Assembly (NCBI RefSeq): GCF_900104385.1
Contig: NZ_FNJA01000003.1
Span: 186,001 to 250,000, forward strand
From: Rhodoferax sp. OV413
GTDB lineage: Bacteria; Pseudomonadota; Gammaproteobacteria; Burkholderiales; Burkholderiaceae_C
Reading direction: 5' to 3'
Length of the DNA stretch: 64,000 nt
This document shows positions 17,180-25,330 of this stretch, in pieces. The position numbers and the translations under genes are program-made. Numbering within the stretch: position 1 is the first letter of the stretch; the number at the start of each line of letters is the position of its first letter. The notes under the pieces were generated by a model. That model ran no database searches and was not told the DNA's origin. It worked only from the letters and a program-made list of their open reading frames with translations.

Positions 17180-17215
17180 TCGGCATTTCCACAAACAAAC
17201 ACATTCCCACACACC

Positions 17216-19408
17216 ATGACACTCAATCGCCGCAACTTCCTGCGCTCCGCCGCCACCGCTGCCGGCTCTACCGCAGCACTCACCATGTTCCCGCCCGCCA
17301 TCCAGAAGGCCCTGGCGATCCAGGCCAACAATGCCACCGGCACCATCCGGGACGTAGAGCACATCGTGGTGCTGACGCAAGAAAACCGCTCGTTTGACCA
17401 CTACTTCGGCAGCCTGAACGGCGTGCGCGGCTTTGCCGACCGCTTCCCCATTCCGGTGGCCACGCGCAACGGCGTCAGCGGCAAAACCGTGTGGTTCCAG
17501 CCGAATGCCACGCCCGGCGCCAGCCCGGCCTGGATCGCGCCGTTCCACCTCAACACCACGCAGAACTTCGAGTACATGCGCGTCGAGGGCACGCCGCACA
17601 GCTGGTCCGACGCGCAGCAGGCCTGGGACCTGGGCCGCATGGGCCAGTGGACCGCTGCCAAGCGCAACCATTCGATGGGCTACTTCGACAAGACCGACAT
17701 CCCGTTCCAGTACGCGATGGCCAATGCCTTCACCCTGTGCGACGCCTACCACTGCGCCAGCCAGACGGGTACCAACACGAACCGCCTGTTTCTGTGGACC
17801 GGCACCAACGACCCGCTGAAGCTGGGCAACGGCCCGGCGATCTCGAACGTCTACGACTGGTTCGATGCGGACGAGGGCGACGGCGGCTACAGCTGGACCA
17901 CCTACCCCGAGCGCCTGCAGTCTGCCGGCATCACCTGGCAGGTGTACGAGGACATGGACGACAACTTCACCGACAACTCGCTGGCCGGCTTCCAGGTCTT
18001 CCGCGCCGCGTGGAACCAGACGCTCGGCTACTCGGAGCAGCTGCGCCAGCGCGGCATCAGCACCCGCAAGCTGGACAAGCTGAAGGAAGACGTGGTCAAC
18101 GGCACGCTGCCGCAAATCAGCTGGATCGTGGCCCCCGCCGCCGATTCCGAGCACCCCGGCCCGTCCAGCCCCGCACAAGGCGCCGACTACACCGCCCGCG
18201 TACTGGATGCGCTGACCGCCAACCCCGATGTGTGGAGCAAGACCGTGCTGTTCATCAACTTCGATGAGAACGACGGCTTCTTCGACCATATGCCGCCACC
18301 GGCCGCACCGTCCTATGAAACCTGGAACGCCGACCCCACCAGCGCGGTGCTGGCCGGCGACTCCACCGTCAGCCTGGTGGGCGAGCACCACAACAACATC
18401 CAGAGCTACGACGACACGCCCAGCCAGCAGCAATGGAAGCACCGCCCCTACGGCCTGGGCCCGCGCGTGCCCATGTATGTGCTGTCGCCCTGGAGCAAGG
18501 GCGGCTGGGTGGATTCGCAGGTGTTTGACCACACCTCGGTGATCCGCTTCATGGAAGCCCGCTTTGGCGTGGTGGAGCCCAATATCTCGGCCTGGCGCCG
18601 GGCCGTCTGCGGCGACCTGACCAGCGCCTTCAACTTCGCCGACCCGAACAACACGGCCTTCTTCAGCAACCTGCCCTCGACCCTGGCTGCGGCCGATCGG
18701 GCGGCTGCCTTGCCCGGCAGAACCACGCCGGCCTTGCCGGGCACCACCGCCATGCCGGTGCAGGAGCAAGGCACGCGCCCCTCGCGCGCACTGCCCTACG
18801 AGCTGCATGTAACCGCCGTCTGCGTACCCGGCACCCAGCAGCTCAAGCTCAGCTTTGCCAACACCGGCCAGGCTGCGGCGGTGTTCCATGTGTACGACCG
18901 CCTGCACCTGGACGGCCTGCCCAAGCGCTACACCGTGGAGGCCGGCAAGCAGCTCGCCAACAGCTGGTCGCTGGCTGCTGACAACGGCGCCTATGACCTG
19001 TGGGTGCTGGGCCCGAATGGCTTCCACCGCCACTTCACCGGCAACGCCAAGACCCTGGCCGCGGCCAACCAGCCGAACCCCGAAGTACAGGTGTGCTACG
19101 ACATCGCCAATGGCGACCTGATGCTCAAGCTGCACAACACCGGCGCGGCGGCCTGCAGCTTCAGCGTGGTGGCCAATGCCTATTTTGGCAACGCAGCCCA
19201 GACGCTATCAGTGGCGGCGGGTGGCGAAGGCGCGCTGAGCTGGGCGCTGAAAAGCAGCGGCTACTGGTATGACTTTACCGTCACCGTGCCCGCGCTGAAA
19301 GGATATACCCGGCGCTTTGCCGGGCGCCTGGAAACCGGCAAGCACTCGATCAGCGACCCGGTGATGTTTGGCGCAGCGCAGGCAGACCAACTGGTGATCG
19401 CCCTCTGA
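17216..19408 (+). CDS. plcN: Phosphocholine-specific phospholipase C (non-hemolytic type)
   Basis: A 730-residue secreted phospholipase C of the acid-phosphatase-like phosphoesterase superfamily. The Tat signal is RRNFLRS at residues 5-11. Family marks are EHIVVLTQENRSFDHYFG, with the catalytic/metal Asn-Arg-Ser-Phe-Asp-His cluster, QTGTNTNRLFLWTG and FDENDGFFDHMPPP. Two C-terminal beta-domains of the DUF756 type lie at about residues 520-720 (YELHVTAVC..., VCYDIANGDLMLKLHN). It cleaves phosphatidylcholine or sphingomyelin to phosphocholine plus diacylglycerol outside the cytoplasmic membrane. It is neighboured by an organophosphate-type ABC importer and a GpdQ-like enzyme, which supports a phosphate or choline scavenging role. 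No obvious Pho box was seen. Confidence 0.93.
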   Translation: MTLNRRNFLRSAATAAGSTAALTMFPPAIQKALAIQANNATGTIRDVEHIVVLTQENRSFDHYFGSLNGVRGFADRFPIPVATRNGVSGKTVWFQPNATPGASPAWIAPFHLNTTQNFEYMRVEGTPHSWSDAQQAWDLGRMGQWTAAKRNHSMGYFDKTDIPFQYAMANAFTLCDAYHCASQTGTNTNRLFLWTGTNDPLKLGNGPAISNVYDWFDADEGDGGYSWTTYPERLQSAGITWQVYEDMDDNFTDNSLAGFQVFRAAWNQTLGYSEQLRQRGISTRKLDKLKEDVVNGTLPQISWIVAPAADSEHPGPSSPAQGADYTARVLDALTANPDVWSKTVLFINFDENDGFFDHMPPPAAPSYETWNADPTSAVLAGDSTVSLVGEHHNNIQSYDDTPSQQQWKHRPYGLGPRVPMYVLSPWSKGGWVDSQVFDHTSVIRFMEARFGVVEPNISAWRRAVCGDLTSAFNFADPNNTAFFSNLPSTLAAADRAAALPGRTTPALPGTTAMPVQEQGTRPSRALPYELHVTAVCVPGTQQLKLSFANTGQAAAVFHVYDRLHLDGLPKRYTVEAGKQLANSWSLAADNGAYDLWVLGPNGFHRHFTGNAKTLAAANQPNPEVQVCYDIANGDLMLKLHNTGAAACSFSVVANAYFGNAAQTLSVAAGGEGALSWALKSSGYWYDFTVTVPALKGYTRRFAGRLETGKHSISDPVMFGAAQADQLVIAL

Positions 19409-19431
19409 CCTGCTGGAACGCAGCGTCCTAG

Positions 19432-19460
19432 AATGGCCAGCCGGCACGCGGCTGGCCATT
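19432..19460 (+). terminator. Stem-loop after phospholipase C
   Basis: AATGGCCAGCC and GGCTGGCCATT form an 11-bp perfect stem with a 7-base loop 23 bp after the plcN stop. The following T-run is weak, so termination strength is uncertain. Confidence 0.6.
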
Positions 19461-19508
19461 CCTCTGTTTGCAGAGCTCTGTTTTTGACCTGCCTATCCCC
19501 GCTTTGCC

Positions 19509-20285
19509 ATGCTTCCAGACCAACGCTACCAGCGCATACGCGCCCTGCTGAGCAACTTTCAGCAGGTCACCACCGAACGCATCGCCACCGACCTGGCGGT
19601 ATCCCGCGAAACCGTGCGCCGCGATGTGGCGGCGCTGGAATCTCTGGGCGAACTGCGCCGCATCTACGGCGGCGTGGCGCGCACAGACCCCGAACCCGAG
19701 GCGCCGCTAAAAGAGCGCGCCAAAGCCCAGCGCGAAGAAAAACGTGCCATCGCCCGCGTCGCCGCCCAGCTGTTGCTGCCCGGCCAGGCGGTGTTCATTG
19801 ACGCCGGCAGCACGGTGTCGTTGCTGGCCGAAGAGCTGGCCTCGCTGCGCGGGCTGACGGTCATCACCAATTCCTTCGACGTGGCGCTGAAGCTCAGCGT
19901 GCCCGACAGCCAGGGCCAGCAGCGCCACCACGTGCATGTGCTGGGCGGCACGCCTACCGCCAGCATCGCCGCCAACTACGGCGCCAGCACGGTGGCAGAA
20001 ATCCTGCGCTGGCGCGTCGACTGGGCGATGCTGTCGCCGGTGGCCATCGCCGCCGACCACGGCGCCAGCAACTACGAAACCGGCGAAGCCGAGGTCGCCC
20101 GCGCCATGGCCGGCCAGGCGGGGCACACCGTCATCCTGGCCGACCACAGCAAGATCGGCCAGCGCAGCCGCGTGGGTTTTTGCCCGGTGGGCGGCATTTA
20201 CCAGCTCATCACCGACAAACGCGCGCGCAAGCTGGCGGCGCTGACGGCCTTGCAAGACGCCGGCTGTAAGGTGGTGCTGGCCTGA
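19509..20285 (+). CDS. DeoR/GlpR-family transcriptional regulator
   Basis: A 258-residue regulator with a DeoR-type HTH (RYQRIRALLSNFQQVTTERI, then VSRETVRRDVAALES, and the GGVAR turn). The effector domain is phosphosugar-isomerase-like, with IFIDAGST-type residues (AVFIDAGSTVSLLAEEL), NSFDVAL, and the late ADHSKIGQRSRVGFCPV motif. DeoR members usually sense phosphorylated sugars; GlpR senses glycerol-3-phosphate. Because GpdQ-like and phospholipase C genes precede it, glycerol-3-phosphate sensing would fit. The ligand is inferred, and an operator was not found. Confidence 0.85.
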   Translation: MLPDQRYQRIRALLSNFQQVTTERIATDLAVSRETVRRDVAALESLGELRRIYGGVARTDPEPEAPLKERAKAQREEKRAIARVAAQLLLPGQAVFIDAGSTVSLLAEELASLRGLTVITNSFDVALKLSVPDSQGQQRHHVHVLGGTPTASIAANYGASTVAEILRWRVDWAMLSPVAIAADHGASNYETGEAEVARAMAGQAGHTVILADHSKIGQRSRVGFCPVGGIYQLITDKRARKLAALTALQDAGCKVVLA

Positions 20286-20351
20286 TACAGCGCGCAGGCT
20301 TAACATGTGCCCACCCCGCTGATGTGCCCCGCCCTCCAGAAAGAAGTACCC

Positions 20352-20690
20352 ATGGCCAAGGAATACGGCGCCGAGCCACCCCGCACCGACATCGACAGCG
20401 CACCCGGCGCGATGGTGCTGGAGTTTGGCGACGCCTACTGCGGCATCTGCAGCGCCGCCCGCCCGGCCATCGAACAGGCGCTGGCCATGCGGCCCGATGT
20501 GCGGCACTTGAAGATTGCCGATGGCCGCGGCCGGCCGCTGGGACGATCCTTCGGCATCAAGCTCTGGCCGACCCTGGTGTTTCTGCAGGACGGCCACGAG
20601 GTGCAGCGGCTGGTACGGCCCATGGCCGCGCAGCCGATTGCGCAAGCGCTGCAGGCCTTGAAAAGCAAGCAGCCAAGCCGATGCTATTGA
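20352..20690 (+). CDS. Thioredoxin-like protein
   Basis: A 112-residue thioredoxin-fold protein without a signal peptide. The redox motif is YCGIC (Cys30, Cys33) and the cis-proline loop is in LWPTLVF. ATG 20352 has AGAAG upstream; the frame start at 20307 precedes the ribosome site. It is probably a cytoplasmic thiol-disulfide protein of the small thioredoxin type found in Burkholderiales. The final residues SRCY and the TGA stop come from repeat R6, so the original C-terminus may have been altered by it. Confidence 0.82.
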   Translation: MAKEYGAEPPRTDIDSAPGAMVLEFGDAYCGICSAARPAIEQALAMRPDVRHLKIADGRGRPLGRSFGIKLWPTLVFLQDGHEVQRLVRPMAAQPIAQALQALKSKQPSRCY

Positions 20691-20740
20691 ATAAATAGCA
20701 GATACCGCAGGTTCTATAAGCGCCAGAGGCCTAAAAGGCT
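20682..20740 (+). repeat. Dispersed hairpin repeat, copy R6
   Basis: TGCTATTGAATAAATAGCAGATACCGCAGG...AAGCGCCAGAGGCC. Its ATTGA supplies the TGA stop of the thioredoxin-like gene. Confidence 0.82.
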
Positions 20741-20892
20741 TGTATTTCCTGCCATGCGACGGCGCCCGTTGCCACAAACTTTCGTCCGGAAAGTCGGCAG
20801 TAAGAGAGGTGTACGCACAATGACCGGCATGCACAGCCCCGTCCACTCCTTTCGCCCCATCTGCCCCATCCCCCGCCTTGCGGCCTGACACC

Positions 20893-21567
20893 ATGGGTCG
20901 CATTGCACTTGTTGAAGACCATGAACGCCTGGCCCTGCTGGTGTGCAAGGCGCTGGCCCAGGTGGGCATTCTGGTGGACGCGTTCCCGCGCATCGACGCC
21001 GCCTGGCCGGCCCTGCGCAATGGCGACTACGAAGCCGCGGTGATCGACCGCGGCCTGCCCGATGGTGACGGCATCGACCTGGTGCGCCGCCTGCGCCAGG
21101 CCAAGCAGCCGATTCCCTGCCTGATGCTGACCGCGCGCGACGCGCTGCACGACCGGGTCGATGGCCTGGAATCGGGCGCCGACGACTACCTGACCAAACC
21201 CTTCGCCATGGAAGAGCTGGTGGCCCGGGTGCGCGCGCTGACGCGCCGGCCCACCCAGCGGCTGGATGCAATACACGGCTTCGGCGACATCCAGGTCCGG
21301 CCCGACGGCGGCATGCTGGTCTGCGGCCAAGAGGTCGTGACCCTGGCGCCGGCCGAGATGCAGATCATGCTGGTCCTGCTGCGCAGCGGCGGCAAAACCG
21401 TGCGCCGCACCAGCCTGGAGCTGGCCGCCTGGGGCCTGGCCGAGGCGGTGACACCGAATGCCCTCGACGTGGCGCTGCACCGTATGCGCCGCAAACTGCT
21501 GGCGATCGGCTCGGCGGTGCGCATTGTCAATACGCGAGGCCATGGCTATGCGCTGGTCGAGGTGTAA
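20893..21567 (+). CDS. OmpR-family response regulator
   Basis: A 224-residue two-component response regulator. Receiver domain: acidic pocket Glu8/Asp9, phospho-acceptor Asp52 (AAVIDRGLPDGDG), Thr80 and Lys102 (YLTKPFA). The C-terminal winged helix ends in the usual RIVNTRGHGYALVE. ATG 20893 was chosen over an in-frame TTG at 20878 because it gives MGRIALVEDH, the normal receiver start. It overlaps the histidine kinase gene by 20 bp. The MipA and RND genes downstream are likely targets. Confidence 0.92.
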   Translation: MGRIALVEDHERLALLVCKALAQVGILVDAFPRIDAAWPALRNGDYEAAVIDRGLPDGDGIDLVRRLRQAKQPIPCLMLTARDALHDRVDGLESGADDYLTKPFAMEELVARVRALTRRPTQRLDAIHGFGDIQVRPDGGMLVCGQEVVTLAPAEMQIMLVLLRSGGKTVRRTSLELAAWGLAEAVTPNALDVALHRMRRKLLAIGSAVRIVNTRGHGYALVEV

Positions 21568-22951
21568 GTGGTTCCGCAGCCTGCGCGGGCGCCTGCTGGC
21601 CGCCTATGCGGTGGGCGTGCTGATCGTTGCCGCGGTGCTCAGCGGCTTGTTCGTGCTGATCTTCGTTTCGCAGGACGACGGCGCCGCGCGCCACCGCATG
21701 CTGCAGGACATCGCCACTAAGACCGCCGGCCATCTGCAGCGCCATCCTGACGGCACGCCGCGCGGCATCGAGCAACCGCCGGAACTGCAGTGGCTGTACA
21801 ACGCGTTTCCGCGCGATATCGAGTTCCGCGTGGTGGACGCGCAAGGCCAGGTGGTGCTGCGCGTGCACCCCCACGAGCAGCTGCTGCCGGTGGACTTCCA
21901 CCGCCCGCCCGCGGTCGGCGTGGTCGATCTGCAGGTCAACGGCGCGGCCGTACAGCTGGCCACGGTGCCGGTGGCCGACACGCCGCCCGGCCATCTCTAC
22001 TACCTGCAGGCCGTCGCCAGCGAACGCATTCTGGAACTGGCCCAGCTTGCGGCCCGCAGACCGGTGGGCGGCAGCCTGGTGGTGACGCTGCTGGTGTCGA
22101 TACCGGTGCTGATCGGGCTGATGCTGCTGGCGCTAAAGAGCCTGCTGCGCCCGCTGCGCGAAACCTCCGAGGCCGCGGCCCACATCGATCCGCGCAACCT
22201 GTCGGCCCGCTTGCCGATAGACAACGTGCCCACCGAGCTGGTGCCACTGATCCACGCCTTCAACCAGGCACTGCAGCGGCTGGAGCAGGGCTTTCGGGTG
22301 CAGCAGCAGTTCCTGGGCGCGGCCGCCCATGAGCTGAAAACCCCGCTGACCCTGATGCGCGGCCAGATCGAACTGGACGGCACGGCCGACCGCGAAGCCC
22401 TGCTGATGGACATCGACGTGATGGCCCGCCAGGTACACCAGCTGCTGCACCTGGCCGAAGCCAGCGAAGCCCACAACTACCAGATAGCCTCGATTCCGGT
22501 CGTCGAAGTAGCGGTGGAAGCCGTGGGCTTTCTGTCGCGCCTGGCCGACCGCCACGGCGTGCAGCTGGACCTGCAGCTGCCCGCCCAGGCGGTGCACTGG
22601 CCGGGCGACAAGAGCGCGCTATTCACCCTGCTGAAGAACCTGCTGGAAAACGCCATCCAGCACTCTGAGGCCGGCGGCGTGGTAACCCTGGCGGTGCATG
22701 CGCAGGGCCTGAGCGTGCGCGACGAAGGCCATGGCATTGCTGCCGAGCACCGGCCCCATGTGTTCGAGCGCTTCTGGCGCGGCCCGGGCCACAGCAGCGG
22801 CACCCACAGCACGCCGCAGGGCGCCGGCCTGGGCCTGCCGATCTGCCAGGAAATCGCCCTGGCCCATGGCTGGCGCATCAGCATCGGCGACACCGAAGTG
22901 GGCGCGCTGTTCCGCCTGAGCGTCCAAACCCCTCCACCGATTAACTCTTGA
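21548..22951 (+). CDS. Sensor histidine kinase
   Basis: A 467-residue membrane sensor kinase. The first transmembrane segment is near residues 10-35 (LLAAYAVGVLIVAAVLSGLF). It is followed by a periplasmic sensor region of about 135 residues, a second membrane segment (LVVTLLVSIPVLIGLMLLAL) and a HAMP linker. The phospho-acceptor is His261 (AAAHELKTPLTL). ATPase boxes are N (NLLENAIQHS), D (VRDEGHGIA) and G (GAGLGLPICQEIA). Two ATGs, 21542 and 21548, are possible; GAGG at 21536-21539 is better spaced for 21548. It partners the overlapping response regulator. The signal is unknown, but the genes downstream suggest envelope or toxic-compound stress. Confidence 0.9.
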   Translation: MRWSRCKWFRSLRGRLLAAYAVGVLIVAAVLSGLFVLIFVSQDDGAARHRMLQDIATKTAGHLQRHPDGTPRGIEQPPELQWLYNAFPRDIEFRVVDAQGQVVLRVHPHEQLLPVDFHRPPAVGVVDLQVNGAAVQLATVPVADTPPGHLYYLQAVASERILELAQLAARRPVGGSLVVTLLVSIPVLIGLMLLALKSLLRPLRETSEAAAHIDPRNLSARLPIDNVPTELVPLIHAFNQALQRLEQGFRVQQQFLGAAAHELKTPLTLMRGQIELDGTADREALLMDIDVMARQVHQLLHLAEASEAHNYQIASIPVVEVAVEAVGFLSRLADRHGVQLDLQLPAQAVHWPGDKSALFTLLKNLLENAIQHSEAGGVVTLAVHAQGLSVRDEGHGIAAEHRPHVFERFWRGPGHSSGTHSTPQGAGLGLPICQEIALAHGWRISIGDTEVGALFRLSVQTPPPINS

Positions 22952-22964
22952 AAGGACATGCACC

Positions 22965-23774
22965 ATGCCTACCTCCCCTCTGCACCGCCAGGCCCACTGG
23001 ATCGCCCTCGCCACCCTCTGCGCCAGCGCCTTCGTGGGCCAGGGCGCACTGGCCCAGGAAGCCAGCGACAGCTGGAAGTTCAGCGCCGGCCTGGGCCTGA
23101 TGACCCAGCCCAAATACCCGGGCAGCGCTGACAACAAAACCTCGCTGCTGCCCATGCTCAGCGCCAACTACGGCCGCTACTTCATCGGCGGCTTGCCGGG
23201 TGCGGGCGTGCCGGCGGGTGTGGGCGCCTTCCTGGTGCAGGACACGCGCTGGCGCGTCGGCGTCGGCCTGGGCCTGAACCTGGACAAGCCGCGCAAAGAA
23301 TCCGACTCGGCACGCCTGCAGGGCATGGGCGACATCGATGCCACCGCCCTGGGCTCGGTGTTCGCCAGCTACAGCGACAGCTGGTGGAAGGTGGGCGGCA
23401 ATGTGGTCACCGACCTGGGCGGCAAAGACCAGGGCACGCGCGTCTCCATCGACCTGGAGGCCCGGTACAGCCCGATGGACCGGCTGCAGCTGACCGCCGG
23501 CCCCGGCCTCACCTGGGCCGACAGCAAATACACGCAAACCTTCTTTGGCGTGGACGCTGCGCAGAGCGCCCGCTCGGGCCTGCCGGGCTACACAGCCAAG
23601 TCGGGCATCAACGCGGTGAGCTTCAACATCGGCGCCAACTACCAGCTGACTTCGCAGTGGGGCCTGGGTGCACGCTTCACCGCCAGCAGCCTGCGCGGCG
23701 ACGCGGCCGACAGCCCGATCACCGAAAAGAAGTCGCAAAACAGCTTTGGCGTGTTTGCCAACTACCGCTTCTGA
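22965..23774 (+). CDS. MipA/OmpV-family outer membrane protein
   Basis: A 269-residue outer-membrane beta-barrel with a signal peptide (cleavage probably after GALA near residue 30). MipA/OmpV features are SAGLGLMTQPKYPGSADNKTSLLPMLSANYGRY-type text at the mature N-terminus, WRVGVGLGLNL, and the terminal aromatic residue in YRF that directs barrel assembly. GAAAGGA lies upstream of ATG 22965. It follows the histidine kinase by 13 bp. MipA family genes are often controlled by such two-component systems; a role in envelope permeability or scaffolding is known for the family. The stop lies at the edge of repeat R7. Confidence 0.9.
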   Translation: MPTSPLHRQAHWIALATLCASAFVGQGALAQEASDSWKFSAGLGLMTQPKYPGSADNKTSLLPMLSANYGRYFIGGLPGAGVPAGVGAFLVQDTRWRVGVGLGLNLDKPRKESDSARLQGMGDIDATALGSVFASYSDSWWKVGGNVVTDLGGKDQGTRVSIDLEARYSPMDRLQLTAGPGLTWADSKYTQTFFGVDAAQSARSGLPGYTAKSGINAVSFNIGANYQLTSQWGLGARFTASSLRGDAADSPITEKKSQNSFGVFANYRF

Positions 23775-23832
23775 TTGCTACTTAAATAATAGCTGCCTGC
23801 GCAATATCTACCTGCGCCAGGCAGTGTATTCA
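23774..23832 (+). repeat. Dispersed hairpin repeat, copy R7
   Basis: TTGCTACTTAAATAATAGCT, then GCCTGCGCAATATCTACCTGCGCCAGGC, a near-perfect hairpin with 9-10 bp arms. It begins at the mipA stop codon. Confidence 0.88.
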
Positions 23833-23923
23833 CTAAGCAACCGAGTGGACACAAATGATTGACACTCGCCCCGTACCATCGGGCTTTACATTGCGGCACC
23901 CAGCCCAGCCGCCCCGAACGACC

Positions 23924-25330
23924 ATGCTGTCACCTCCTTTATTTTCCGGTCGCTCTGGCCTGGCGCTGCTGCTCTGCGCTGTGCTGTCGGGCTGCGCCGC
24001 CGTAGGCCCGACCTACCGGGCGCCGGCCTCCGAGCAACTGTCCATACCCAAGCAATGGCAGGCTGCCCTGCCGCATGCGGGCGACACCCAGCAGTTGCTG
24101 GCCTGGTGGGACCGCTTCAACGACCCCGCACTCACGCGCCTGCTGCAGGCCGCCGAGGCCAGCAATCCGTCGCTGCAAAAAGCCAGCGCCAACATCGCCT
24201 CGGCCCGCGCCAGCGTCACCACCGCGCGCGCCTCCGGCCAGCCCACGCTGAGCGGATCGGCCTCGGCCAGCCGCAACAACACCCTGGGCAGTGCCCAAAC
24301 CACGAGCACTGGCGGGCTGGATGCGAGCTGGGAGATCGACCTGTTCGGCAGCGTACGCCGTTCCGCCGAGTCGGCCGACGCCACGCTGCAGGCCCGCCAG
24401 GCCGACTGGCACGATGCGCGCGTTTCGCTGGCCGCCGAGGTGGCCACCGACTACGTGACCTACCGCGCCTGCCAGCTGACCCTGCAGGCCAGCCAGGCCG
24501 ACGCCCGCTCCAGCCAGACCACGGCCGACGTCACCCGGCGCTCGCTGCAGGCCGGCATGACAGCGCGCGCCGATGCCGACCTGGCCGATGCCAGCGCCGC
24601 CAGCGCTTCGGCCACGGCCATCGCCCAGCAGGCCGAGTGCGACATCACCGTCAAGGCCCTGGTGGCGCTCACCGGTCTGGCCGAGCCCGCGCTGCGCCAG
24701 CAACTCGACAGCCAAGCTGCGCAACTGCCTGCGCCCACCGGCTTCCTGGTCAACAGCTTGCCGGTCGATCTGCTCAGCCAGCGGCCCGACCTGGTGTCGG
24801 CCGAGCGCGCACTGGCCGCGGCCAGCGCCCAGATCGGCGTGGCCGAGGCCGACCGCTATCCGCGCCTGTCACTCAGCGGTTCGCTGTCCGGCAGCCGCAG
24901 CGCCGGGGTCAACACCACGCCCTGGTCGTTCGGCCCCAGCCTGTCGCTACCGCTGTTGAACGGTGGCGCCAAGCGCGCCGCGGTGGACAGCGCGCAGGCC
25001 GCCTACGACCTGGCGCTGGCCAGCTACCAGCAGGCCGTGCGTACAGCGGTGCAAGAGGTCGAGCAAAGCCTGGTGCGGCAAGACAGCGCCGAGCGCCGCA
25101 CCGCCGATGTGCAGCGCAGCGCCGCTGGCTACCGCAGCTATGCCACCGCCGTGGAAGCCAATTGGCGCGCCGGTGGCGACAGCCTGCTGAACCTGGAACT
25201 CGCCCGGCGCAATGCCATTGCCGCCGAGCAAACCCTCATCACCGTGCAGCGCGACCAGCTGCTGTACGGCATCGCCTTGTACAAAGCCGTGGGCGGCGGC
25301 TGGACCGTATCGACAGGAGACACGCCATGA
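23924..25330 (+). CDS. RND efflux outer-membrane lipoprotein (NodT/OprM family)
   Basis: A 468-residue TolC-like channel subunit. ATG 23924 gives a short signal with lipobox LSGC (Cys24) followed by AAVGPTYRAP, the standard start of the NodT group. An in-frame ATG at 23855 would give an overlong signal. The two long heptad-rich repeats of outer-membrane factors are visible, with LSQRPDLVSAERALAAASAQIGVAEADRYPRLSLSGS in the second. The stop overlaps the adaptor gene start (ATGA). With the adaptor and RND pump it forms a tripartite exporter. Confidence 0.92.
   Translation: MLSPPLFSGRSGLALLLCAVLSGCAAVGPTYRAPASEQLSIPKQWQAALPHAGDTQQLLAWWDRFNDPALTRLLQAAEASNPSLQKASANIASARASVTTARASGQPTLSGSASASRNNTLGSAQTTSTGGLDASWEIDLFGSVRRSAESADATLQARQADWHDARVSLAAEVATDYVTYRACQLTLQASQADARSSQTTADVTRRSLQAGMTARADADLADASAASASATAIAQQAECDITVKALVALTGLAEPALRQQLDSQAAQLPAPTGFLVNSLPVDLLSQRPDLVSAERALAAASAQIGVAEADRYPRLSLSGSLSGSRSAGVNTTPWSFGPSLSLPLLNGGAKRAAVDSAQAAYDLALASYQQAVRTAVQEVEQSLVRQDSAERRTADVQRSAAGYRSYATAVEANWRAGGDSLLNLELARRNAIAAEQTLITVQRDQLLYGIALYKAVGGGWTVSTGDTP

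Noticed and set aside
17060-19135. Long open frame of 691 codons on the minus strand
   Set aside because: It is antisense to the well-supported phospholipase C and has no recognisable domain; long antisense frames are expected in GC-rich DNA.
24055-25326. Upstream extension of the RND adaptor frame
   Set aside because: This part overlaps the outer-membrane channel gene in another frame; the adaptor starts at ATG 25327.
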